From Deltaproteobacteria bacterium (GTDB lineage: Bacteria > Desulfobacterota > Syntrophia > Syntrophales > UBA2210): 10,622 nucleotides of DNA. The notes under the pieces are model-generated. The model saw only the letters and a list, made by a program, of their open reading frames with translations, had not been told where the DNA came from and did not search any database. The position numbers were made by a program, and so were the translations under genes. The stretch lies in contig JAFGPZ010000301.1 in NCBI GenBank assembly GCA_016935935.1, positions 1 through 10,622 on the forward strand, in the 5' to 3' direction. Shown here one piece after another: positions 1 to 6,514 of this stretch; position 1 is the first letter of the stretch; every line of letters starts with the position of its first letter.

Positions 1-99
1 CAAGAGCAATCACCGGGGAAAATAAAAATCGGGCGCAACGATCCCTGCCCGTGCGGCAGCGGCCTGAAGTACAAAAAGTGCTGTGGCGCACACAAATAG
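1..99 (+). CDS. C-terminal fragment of a SEC-C motif protein (SecA-like tail)
   Basis: The first 32 codons read in frame to a TAG stop at 97-99 and are the end of a gene that begins outside the window. They contain the zinc-binding SEC-C signature, [11 protein letters not shown] followed by KYKKCCG, with cysteines at local residues 16, 18, 27 and 28 (C-X-C-X8-C-C). This motif forms the extreme C-terminus of SecA, where it binds zinc and contacts SecB and the ribosome. It also ends many stand-alone proteins of the YchJ/SEC-C type. With only the tail visible I cannot tell SecA from another SEC-C protein, so no symbol is given. No convincing terminator follows; a short CCTC/GAGG hairpin at about 113-122 has no T tract. 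Confidence 0.8.
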   Translation, partial: QEQSPGKIKIGRNDPCPCGSGLKYKKCCGAHK

Positions 100-158
100 A
101 AGTTCTTCAGTCCTCTGGAGGGTATCAGATAATTATTTCAAATGGTTATGTTCACTGA

Positions 159-712
159 GCAACACCCCCTTTTTCTAACAAGATTCAGGATTTGAATGCT
201 GTCATTCTGTCGAAGACTGCAAGAAAACTGTTATTGCTGCTTTTCACGGCAAGTGTGTCGGGTCGGGACCGGATATCATATCTGCCTGTGATCTTCGTTT
301 GTTCACGGTGGATGCTGAGTTTTCCCTTCGGGAGGCCCGGATCGGCATCGTAGCCGCTATGGGGACCTCCAGTGTCTGCCCTTTATTATTGGCCAGATGT
401 ACACCCTGGCAGATGGCCTACACGGGCCGGATTTTCAGCGTCTCTGAGGCGGGTCTTGTTATTGAGGTCTATCCTGACATTGACACCATGATGTCGGCTA
501 CCAAAGGGATTGCCGATTAGATATTGGAGATCGCGCCCCCTTGCAATCCAGAACACGAAAGAGATCTTAAATTACATCCGCTTCGCCTCAGTGAAAGGTG
601 GCATCGCCAGGGCCGTTCACAAAAATATGCTCCTGTGCTCCCCTCCAAAGACTGCAAGGTAGCCCTGAGTGCCTTAATTGAAAAAAGGGAACCCAATTTT
701 AAAGGGGCCTGA
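159..712 (+). pseudogene. Decayed enoyl-CoA hydratase/dienoyl-CoA isomerase-like gene
   Basis: Crotonase-family similarity is spread over different frames. From about 180 one frame reads KIQDLNAVI. After a shift near 205-210 the next frame reads VEDCKKTVIAAFHGKC, then SACDLRLF, EFSLREARIGIV and AYTGRIFS, up to a TAG at 518-520 where relatives carry an acidic residue (..GIAD*ILEIAP). Around 540 the frame changes again (AIQNTKEILNYIRFASV), and near 630-646 it changes back to give the typical crotonase end ALIEKREPNFKG and a TGA at 710-712. That makes three frameshifts and one nonsense codon. The N-terminal ~90 residues, including the first oxyanion loop, are not recognisable. The glutamate in SLREARIG matches the ECH1 catalytic glutamate, but the usual aspartate in the following VADMGT-type motif is alanine (IVAAMGT). 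The lesions were read directly. Family membership is pattern recognition; the exact substrate cannot be inferred. No functional product is expected. Confidence 0.85.
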
Positions 713-896
713 GACGACTGTTTATACCAGCATCAATACCGATAGAACCACCCTGAATATTGTCAAGCATTTTGAAATGACCCGTCTTGCAAGCGAAAGC
801 ATCACGCCATGGAAGGTGGAGACAGAAGGAAAATCGTAGCTCAACCCGAGAATCCTGGCTTCATGTATAAAAGGTGAACTCACCTGTCAGGAGGTT
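713..896. other. Gene-free spacer with a short open remnant
   Basis: On the plus strand an open reading stretch at about 714-839 (ends TAG 837-839) reads TVYTSINTDRTTLNIV and then KHFEMTRLASESITPWKVE. It has no start codon with a ribosome-binding site and I do not recognise the sequence. It may be a further relic of the decayed locus to its left. Apart from a weak hairpin near 872-885, I see no other structure here. Confidence 0.3.
872..885 (-). terminator. Weak possible terminator of the acyl-CoA ligase gene
   Basis: On the minus strand, 12 bases past the ligase stop codon, AGGTGA-GT-TCACCT is followed directly by TTTTATAC. The complementarity is perfect over 6 bp, but the two-base loop means only about 5 bp can really pair, and the T run is short. 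It is in the right place for an intrinsic terminator but is weak. Confidence 0.3.
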
Positions 897-2447
897 CTAC
901 TTTCCGTATATTTCCTTCATCTTTCGCTTAAGGATTTTGCCCGACGGATTTTTCGGAAAACTGTCCGCCATAATGATCTTTTTCGGACACTTAAACACTG
1001 CGAGTCGTTCCCTGCAGTAGGCAATGAGCTCTTTTTCCGTAACAGCGGACCCTTTCCTGGGGATGACGACTGCCGTAACAATTTCGATCCATTTGGGGTC
1101 GGGCTGCCCGATGACCGCAACCTCCTCAATGGCCGGGTGCTTGTAAAGGACTTCCTCGACCTCACGCGATGCCACGTTCTCGCCGCCTGTCTTTATCATG
1201 TCCTTTTTGCGGTCCACCACATAGAGATATCCGTCTTCATCGAACTTGCCGAGATCACCGCTGTGAAACCAATCGAAGGCAAAGGCTTCTTCCGTCTTTT
1301 CCGGATCGTCGAGATAGCCGCTCATAATATGGCTCGATCGGTGCACAATCTCTCCCACCTCGCCGACCGGAACGAAATTCCCGTCGTGGTCCATAAGTCG
1401 GGTTTCCACGTTCAGGCCAGGCTTTCCGGCAGAACCCGGCTTCAGGAATTGATCTTCCGGCTTAAGATTCGTCGCCATGGGCCCCATCTCGGTCTGTCCG
1501 TAAAAATTCCACATCTGCAACCCAGGGAAAGTCTGGGTAAGTTGCTTGATGACCTCCACGGGCATGATACTGGCTCCGTAGACCGCCTTCTTCAGGCTTT
1601 TGTGGTTATGCGTCATTAGATCAGGGTGATTCATGATCCCGATCCACACGGTTGGTGAGGCAAACATGTGAGTGATCTTATAATCCTCGATATTTTTTAT
1701 GATCTCCGGGATGTCGGCCTTGGGTATGATGATATTGGTGGTGCCTATGAGCAGAAACGGCATGAGATAACAGTGAAGCTGGGCACAGTGGAAGAGCGGC
1801 AGGGCATTGAGACACACGTCGTCCGTTTCGAACCGGCCGTCGAAAATGCAGCTCCGGTACTGCGATATGAGCGCCCTGCTTGAAAGCATGGCTCCTTTGG
1901 GCTTAGATTCCGTTCCACTTGTATAAGGAATCTGGATAATGTCTTCATCTGAGACTTCCACTTGGGGATCTTCACAGGGCATTGCCTTCATTTCATCCGA
2001 CAGGTCGAAGCAGCCGTCGGGAACTTCCCCATTTCCCAATGGTATAAAACCCCACTTCTCAACCGTGGTAAAGCTTTCCCGAGACTCAGCAATGACCGGA
2101 TACAGAGCATCCTCAATGAGGAAAATCTTGGATTTTGAATGGTTGACAATATAGGAAATCTCCTCTGCGTTCAGCATATAGTTGATGGGAACCTGAACCG
2201 CACCAATCTTGGCCAGACCAAGAAAGCTGATGGGATAGTAGTGCGAGTTGTACGCATAAAATGCAACCCGGTCTCCCTTCTTCACCCCATATTTTGTCAT
2301 CAGATGGGCAAATCGCCTCGCTTCCATCTCAAGCTCGGTAAAGGTAAGTTTTACATCGCGGAAAATAACAGCGGTTTTGTCTCCGTGTTTCCCCGCCGCC
2401 CTTCTTATCAAATCGCCAATGGTCTCACGGTTGATGATATTCTTCAT
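897..2447 (-). CDS. Acyl-CoA ligase (AMP-forming acyl-CoA synthetase)
   Basis: This 516-residue member of the ANL superfamily activates a carboxylic acid with ATP, through an acyl-adenylate, to acyl-CoA in the cytoplasm. The core motifs are present in order: the phosphate-binding loop YTSGTESKPKG (175-185), the adenine/acyl-AMP motif NFYGQTE (314-320), the ribose-binding aspartate in HSGDLG (395-400), the hinge region DRKKDMIKTGGEN (412-424), and the C-terminal catalytic lysine K504 in NPSGKILKR. Length and motif order are normal. AGGAG lies eight bases before the ATG, supporting the start. The broad family includes long- and medium-chain fatty acid ligases as well as aromatic acid ligases; motifs alone do not give the substrate. 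A candidate sigma-54 promoter lies about 115 bp upstream. The nearby acyl-CoA dehydrogenase on the same strand is consistent with beta-oxidation-type catabolism. Confidence 0.93.
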   Translation of the reverse strand: MKNIINRETIGDLIRRAAGKHGDKTAVIFRDVKLTFTELEMEARRFAHLMTKYGVKKGDRVAFYAYNSHYYPISFLGLAKIGAVQVPINYMLNAEEISYIVNHSKSKIFLIEDALYPVIAESRESFTTVEKWGFIPLGNGEVPDGCFDLSDEMKAMPCEDPQVEVSDEDIIQIPYTSGTESKPKGAMLSSRALISQYRSCIFDGRFETDDVCLNALPLFHCAQLHCYLMPFLLIGTTNIIIPKADIPEIIKNIEDYKITHMFASPTVWIGIMNHPDLMTHNHKSLKKAVYGASIMPVEVIKQLTQTFPGLQMWNFYGQTEMGPMATNLKPEDQFLKPGSAGKPGLNVETRLMDHDGNFVPVGEVGEIVHRSSHIMSGYLDDPEKTEEAFAFDWFHSGDLGKFDEDGYLYVVDRKKDMIKTGGENVASREVEEVLYKHPAIEEVAVIGQPDPKWIEIVTAVVIPRKGSAVTEKELIAYCRERLAVFKCPKKIIMADSFPKNPSGKILKRKMKEIYGK

Positions 2448-2562
2448 TGTTGCTTCTCCTATTAGTTATTATCTTATTCATATTCTGTTACTTATCTGCA
2501 TCTTCTTGAGGTGTGGTCTTCCTGCTCCAATAAGACCTCGCCTCTTTGTCTGCAGGTATATT

Positions 2563-2578
2563 AACAAGTAGTGTGCCA
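2563..2578 (-). promoter_or_regulatory. Candidate sigma-54 (-24/-12) promoter of the acyl-CoA ligase gene
   Basis: Read on the minus strand, TGGCAC-ACTAC-TTGTT matches the sigma-54 consensus TGGCAC-N5-TTGCW except for one base at -12 (TTGT for TTGC). The invariant GG and the -12 G are ten bases apart, as required. Transcription would start near 2552, giving a leader of about 105 bases before the ligase start at 2447. Presence of a sigma-54 activator gene in the same locus adds plausibility. The call rests on sequence match only. Confidence 0.45.
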
Positions 2579-2601
2579 AGTATTATGAGCCGCTACACAC
2601 C

Positions 2602-2619
2602 TATCATAACAATATGATA
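2602..2619. repeat. Inverted repeat upstream of the ligase promoter (possible operator)
   Basis: TATCAT-AACAAT-ATGATA has perfect 6-bp arms around a 6-bp spacer. It lies 24 bp upstream of the -24 element of the candidate sigma-54 promoter. It could bind an activator or a repressor. An AT-rich 6+6 repeat can arise by chance, and 24 bp is closer than typical sigma-54 enhancer sites. Confidence 0.3.
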
Positions 2620-2631
2620 TTAATTGTTTTT

Positions 2632-2922
2632 TTACCTGTACGGCTCGTAATTGAGTTTTCGTTTGATCTTTTTTGTTGCCGTATATTGCCACCTGCCAGT
2701 ATACGGTAATTCACTTACACCTTCTCCAACAATAGTATTGAGAAATATTGCATCTTCATCATCCACGATCATTGCGTTAATCCGACCGTGTTTCATCGAG
2801 TTCGAGATGTATCGCAGATCAGCATCGGATCCCTGATCGGCACTCGATCCCAGCCGTAGGACGCCTGGCCGAGGGACTTTCATGATCTCCGACGGTTTCC
2901 ACCATCCAATACTTAGAAACAT
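2632..2922 (-). CDS. Hypothetical small protein, possibly a remnant
   Basis: This 96-codon minus-strand frame opens at ATG 2922 and ends at TAA 2632. Its C-terminal two thirds looks protein-like (RYISNSMKHGRINAMIVDDED, then FLNTIVGEGVSEL, then a basic tail KKIKRKLNYEPYR); the first ~30 residues look less natural. I do not recognise a family. No good ribosome-binding site precedes the start. A plus-strand coding-looking remnant abuts it at 2928, so at least one of the two is probably broken. It lies upstream of the acyl-CoA ligase on the same strand, with the ligase's candidate sigma-54 promoter between them. It could be the surviving end of a larger gene whose N-terminal part was lost. Confidence 0.3.
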   Translation of the reverse strand: MFLSIGWWKPSEIMKVPRPGVLRLGSSADQGSDADLRYISNSMKHGRINAMIVDDEDAIFLNTIVGEGVSELPYTGRWQYTATKKIKRKLNYEPYR

Positions 2923-2927
2923 TATGA

Positions 2928-3059
2928 TCGTTCGAGAATCTAAGCCTTTTAAAAAAAGCGCTCAACAGCGTACTGAGCGAACTCTTCCCGCAGAGCCAGC
3001 CGAACATCATTGAGGCATTACTCAAATGCCTGGACGGCGTTAGAGAAAAAAGCTCCTGA
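2928..3059 (+). pseudogene. Coding-like C-terminal remnant of unknown protein
   Basis: A plus-strand frame reads SFENLSLLKKALNSVLSEL, then FPQSQPNIIEALLKCLDGV, then REKSS and TGA at 3057-3059. It is helical in character and its codons look protein-coding. The same frame continues upstream as TIQYLETL across a TGA at 2925-2927 and meets another TGA at 2883. There is no start codon with a ribosome-binding site. The likeliest reading is the last ~60 codons of a lost gene with a nonsense mutation. I cannot name the family. Confidence 0.35.
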
Positions 3060-3092
3060 TTTCAACTGTTGATCCAAATCTGAGCCCTCGGC

Positions 3093-3125
3093 AAAAAAAG
3101 GATAGGCATGCCTCCATGCCCATCC
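3093..3125 (-). terminator. Intrinsic terminator after the acyl-CoA dehydrogenase gene
   Basis: On the minus strand GGATGGGCATG (3125-3115) pairs with CATGCCTATCC (3110-3100) across a GAGG loop. The 11-bp stem has one G-U pair in RNA and is followed directly by seven Ts (3099-3093). It lies 76 bases past the stop codon of the dehydrogenase. On the plus strand the same stem has an A-C mismatch and no T run, so it is orientated for the minus-strand gene. Confidence 0.85.
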
Positions 3126-3201
3126 AGACACGCTATCTTTTTTAGGAGTATCCAGGCAATTACTTCCCGCCTCGAAAATTATTGTCCCTTGCCCTCTGTC
3201 A

Positions 3202-4344
3202 TCACTGCGACAAGAGTACTTTTCCCAATGTCATAATCTCCGCCTCTTTGGTTCCTTCATAGAGCTCGAGGATCTTGGCATCACGATACAGTTTCTGAAC
3301 CTTGTACTCTTCGACGTAACCATATCCACCATGGAGTTCCACTGCAAAATTGGAACAGAGCACCGCTGTCCGACCTGCAAAATATTTGGCCATTGCAGAA
3401 AGATGATAATCCGGTTTATCTGAGTCAAGCAGCCAGGCAGCCTTGTATGTCATATTTCGTGCGGCCTCTATGTTGATCCACATCTCGGAAAGCTTTTGCA
3501 GGGATATCTGGAATGATCCGATCGGTTTGCCGAACGCCGTCCTCTCCTTGCAGTACTTGACTGATTCATCCAGACATGATTGGGAGGTCCCGACACCCTG
3601 GCCTGCCACCATCACTCGCGTGGTGTCGAAGAAGTGCATGAGCTGGTAAAAACCGGCTCCCTTCTTACCAACAAGATTCACTTTGGGAACTCGCACGTTA
3701 TCAAACGCGATCTCCGCAGTGTCCGTAGCCCTTATACCGAGCTTGCCGTGAATCTTGGTCATCGTAACTCCCTGCGCATCCGCAGGAACAATTAACTGGC
3801 TGAAGCTTTTGTGAACTTTCTCATCTGGGTCCGTGATGGCCTGAACTACCATCCAGTCACACACGGTGCCGTTTGTGATGAACATCTTGTTGCCGTTGAT
3901 GACAAAGTCATCTCCGTCAATAACGGCTCTTGTCTTATATCCGGCCACATCGGTACCGGCGTTTGGCTCGGTATAGGCGCCCGCACAAACTGTTTCGCCC
4001 GCACAGATCCCGGGTAAGTAATTTTCCTTCTGCTCTTCCGTTCCATAATAATAGATGTTTTCGGAACCGAACCCGGCACCAATAATGCTCAGCGCTATAC
4101 CCATACACGCCCGGGAAAGCTGCTCCATTATGATGGTATTGGCGAGAAAACCCACGCCGGCACCACCATACGCTTCAGGTATCCAGCTGCCGATTAGACC
4201 GTTTTCACCCGCCTTTCTGCGAACATCCGGCGTATATTTCTCCTCCCTGTCTGCCTCTTCTGCTATCGGCGCTATTTCATTGAGTGCAAACTTGTATGCC
4301 ATGTCAGAAATCATGCTCATTTCTTCTGTCAATTCAAAATCCAT
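3202..4344 (-). CDS. Acyl-CoA dehydrogenase (FAD-dependent)
   Basis: This flavoenzyme oxidises an acyl-CoA to the trans-2-enoyl-CoA and passes electrons to electron-transfer flavoprotein. Counting from the first of two adjacent ATGs (4347), the acyl-CoA dehydrogenase signature AYTEPNAGTDVA spans 124-135, the FAD/substrate-loop motif NGNKMFITNG 151-160, AFGKPIGSFQ 271-280, and ELHGGYGY 337-344. The catalytic base is E364 in YEGT, the position used by short- and medium-chain, butyryl- and glutaryl-CoA dehydrogenases rather than isovaleryl-CoA dehydrogenase. Length, about 380 residues, is typical. AAGGAG lies only three bases before the first ATG but six before the second, so the second (4344) is the preferred start, giving 380 residues. 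It is divergent from the interrupted sigma-54 regulator, which may have controlled it. Chain-length specificity cannot be read. Confidence 0.95.
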   Translation of the reverse strand: MDFELTEEMSMISDMAYKFALNEIAPIAEEADREEKYTPDVRRKAGENGLIGSWIPEAYGGAGVGFLANTIIMEQLSRACMGIALSIIGAGFGSENIYYYGTEEQKENYLPGICAGETVCAGAYTEPNAGTDVAGYKTRAVIDGDDFVINGNKMFITNGTVCDWMVVQAITDPDEKVHKSFSQLIVPADAQGVTMTKIHGKLGIRATDTAEIAFDNVRVPKVNLVGKKGAGFYQLMHFFDTTRVMVAGQGVGTSQSCLDESVKYCKERTAFGKPIGSFQISLQKLSEMWINIEAARNMTYKAAWLLDSDKPDYHLSAMAKYFAGRTAVLCSNFAVELHGGYGYVEEYKVQKLYRDAKILELYEGTKEAEIMTLGKVLLSQ

Positions 4345-4606
4345 CATTATCTCCTTCTTCTTGTTTTTTTATACTTCCCGTGCCGAATACTGCATACTGG
4401 AGCCTCTCTCATACAGTTGCCATGGACTCACCATTTTTTCCGACCCTCATCTTCCTATGTTTCCCGCATCCCCTGCTATCTTACATAAAGCACCGGGCCG
4501 GGCTCCTCCGCTTCTAGGCCTTGCTTGCTTTTGTAATGAATGCTGGGTTATATGCTATCAAAGAACGTACCAACTATGAGCCGTTCAATCGTATGAAATA
4601 GATAGG

Positions 4607-4626
4607 GTATTACATTCTGATAATAC
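4607..4626. repeat. Inverted repeat, possible operator in the divergent region
   Basis: GTATTA-cattctga-TAATAC has perfect 6-bp arms and an 8-bp spacer, so its half-sites lie 14 bp apart centre to centre. It sits about 40 bp upstream of the regulator's putative -35 box and between the two divergent genes, a usual place for an operator. No protein can be assigned to it. Confidence 0.25.
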
Positions 4627-4663
4627 TAGGCATTTTGCATACATCTTTTTTTCATTCCACACC

Positions 4664-4692
4664 TTTACAGCGACAATATATTGAGATATATT
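4664..4692 (+). promoter_or_regulatory. Sigma-70-type promoter of the regulator gene
   Basis: TTTACA (5 of 6 matches to TTGACA) and TATATT (5 of 6 to TATAAT) are separated by exactly 17 bases. The -10 box lies within a perfect 12-base palindrome, TATATTAATATA (4687-4698). The start would be near 4700, about 100 bases before the ATG at 4803. Confidence 0.55.
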
Positions 4693-4790
4693 AATATACA
4701 GTAAGATTTTGTTTACCAGCTAAGTTTCTCGGTTTTCTTGATGTGCCAGAGCAACTGTTTTTAAGGCTTCCGGGAGAATATTACACATAA

Positions 4791-4802
4791 AGGTGCGCAC
4801 CT
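4791..4802 (+). promoter_or_regulatory. Palindrome covering the ribosome-binding site of the regulator
   Basis: AGGTGCGCACCT is a perfect 12-base palindrome that ends one base before the ATG at 4803, and its 5' half overlaps the only Shine-Dalgarno-like bases (AAAGGTG). As a hairpin the loop would be tight (4-5 bp stem). It might nevertheless lower translation, or it may be an operator. Confidence 0.3.
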
Positions 4803-6466
4803 ATGAAAAGGCTTTTTCATCTAAGAGTTAAATCCATTTCTTCGTCTGCCGAGAATTTCCGCAACAAGATTGCCGGATCACTCGAGCTGTTTGTTGGACT
4901 GCTACATATTGATCAGATGACTATGATGGAATTTTCGGACGACAAGGGAACACTCTCTTTCGTAGATTCTTACCATGTTCCGGGGATTACACCGGTTCAG
5001 GAAATCTTGAGTGACAGGCTGCCGTGCATCTTAAACAATATCCTCAAAGGGGAGACATTCATTCTGAATCCCGCATTGGATGATCTGCCGGACGGGAAAT
5101 TCTTTCTTAAACAAGGAGTAAAATCCATTATGGTATCGCCCTTGATTATTGGCAAATCCATCAAAGGTGCTTTGTTTTCCTTTCTGGTAGGAGGCGATCG
5201 CCTCTTTTCCCGACTCAAGGCTTCCCAGATTAAAAAAATTGCGGACAACTTAATGAAAATTGAAGCTTCCACCAAACACGTTGATGAACTTCTGAATTTC
5301 GAGCAACTGGTGTCGGATATATCGGCCACCTATGTGAATCTGCCTGCCGCCAAAATAGAAGACACCATTGAATACGGACTCTCACGCGTCGGCAAATTCT
5401 TCCATGCCGACCGCTGCTCACTTTTTAAATTCTCAAGAGATACCAAGGAGTTTAAGCTGACACTGACATGGTCGGACGAAGGGATTGACCCATTAGAAGA
5501 GAGTTTATTGAACAATGATACCTCTGCTTGTATTATCAACAGATGGTTGAGAGGGGAAGCTATTCGTTTTACAAGACCTGAAGATTTCCCTGACCAGGGG
5601 GCCGCTCAGCAACACCTATTCCAAAAACGTTCTGTGAAGTCGCATCTTTCAGTCCCTTTTTCTGTTGGAGGCACAATTGCCGGGGCCATTGCCATCGCAA
5701 CTTTCCGTTCACATCGTTCATGGCAGGAACAACTAGTCGGTCGAGTCAAGATCCTTGGAGAAATCTTCGGCAATGCGCTGGTACGTAAGGAAAAAGAATT
5801 GGAATTGCTCGGTGCCTACAAAGAAATAACGCTGTTGAAAGCAAAGGTTGAAGCTGATTGTCATTATCTTCAGGAAGAAATCAAACTTACGCACAACTTT
5901 ACCGAAATGATCGGTCAAAGCATAGGGTTGAAACGTGTTTTTTCCGATATTGAGAAGGTCGCCAACACCGATACCACTGTGCTTATCCTCGGTGAGACCG
6001 GAACCGGCAAGGAACTGGTCGCTCGGGCCATTCATAATGCCAGCCGACAGACAAACCGCCCCCTGGTGAAGGTAAACTGTGCCAACCTTCAACACAACCT
6101 GATCGAAAACGAATTATTCGGCCATGAAAAAGGGGCCTTTACCGATGCCAGGAATAGATATGTGGGAAAGTTTGAGCTAGCGCATGGGACCACCATCTTT
6201 TTAGATGAAATAGGCGAACTGCCTCTGAATCTTCAGCCCAAACTTTTGAGAGTGCTGCAGGATGGAGAGTTTGATCGGGTGGGTGGAACCCAGACCATAA
6301 AAACAGATGCCCGTATCATCGCAGCCACCAACCAGGACCTAGGTGAACAGGTAAGACAAGGGCGTTTTCGCCAGGATTTCTGGTATCGCTTAAATGTTTT
6401 CACCATTCATCTGCCGCCTCTTCGGGAACGGATCGATGACATCCCGCTTTTAGCCCACATTTTGCG

Positions 6467-6470
6467 TTTA
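6467..6470. repeat. Target-site duplication, left copy (TTTA)
   Basis: TTTA precedes the left end of the element and recurs at 8039-8042. The base before each copy is also G, so a 5-bp GTTTA duplication is equally compatible. Keeping one copy restores the regulator's frame (..LLAHILRLVDWF..). Confidence 0.8.
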
Positions 6471-6492
6471 AGAAGATATTATCATTCACATA
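6471..6492 (+). repeat. Left terminal inverted repeat of the IS element
   Basis: Begins AGAAGATATTATCATTCACA. It shares AGATATT at the same distance from the end as the right terminus, and then CATT with a one-base offset. It is an imperfect repeat with a 7-bp perfect core. Confidence 0.5.
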
Positions 6493-6514
6493 AGCATTAA
6501 ACCATATTACGCTA

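Larger units (their letters stand above)
4348..4802. other. Divergent intergenic region
   Basis: This 455-bp stretch separates the dehydrogenase from the divergently transcribed regulator and has no credible gene. It carries a good sigma-70-type promoter for the regulator (4664-4692), an inverted repeat (4607-4626) and a palindrome over the regulator's ribosome-binding site. For the dehydrogenase I found no convincing sigma-54 site; a TTGGTA-N15-TATAAC match around 4550-4580 on the minus strand has a spacer that is too short to be trusted. Confidence 0.6.
4803..6500 (+). pseudogene. Sigma-54-dependent activator, 5' part, interrupted by an insertion sequence
   Basis: The native reading runs 556 codons to 6470. 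The frame then continues nine codons into the insertion element (RRYYHSHKH) and stops at 6500. Residues ~1-155 and ~165-325 look like two GAF-type sensory regions, and ~330-360 a coiled-coil linker. The AAA+ sigma-54 domain starts near 367 with Walker A GETGTGKE (397-404), the sigma-54 contact loop as GAFTDA (444-449, usually GAFTGA), Walker B TIFLDE (464-469), and FRQDFWYRLNVF/LPPLRER (522-542). There is no response-regulator receiver domain, so input is probably a small molecule. The truncated product lacks sensor II and the DNA-binding domain and should not activate transcription. By position it probably controlled the neighbouring acyl-CoA genes; that is inference. Without the element the protein would be 690 residues. 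Confidence 0.92.

Noticed and set aside
1137..1619. Plus-strand 160-codon frame opposite the acyl-CoA ligase
   Set aside because: It is antisense to a fully motif-supported gene, and its composition is that expected from the complementary strand.
2925..2927. In-frame TGA within a coding-like stretch, considered as a selenocysteine codon
   Set aside because: There is no second stem-loop of SECIS type recognised after it, the protein family is unknown, and a further in-frame TGA occurs at 2883. A nonsense mutation in a remnant is simpler.
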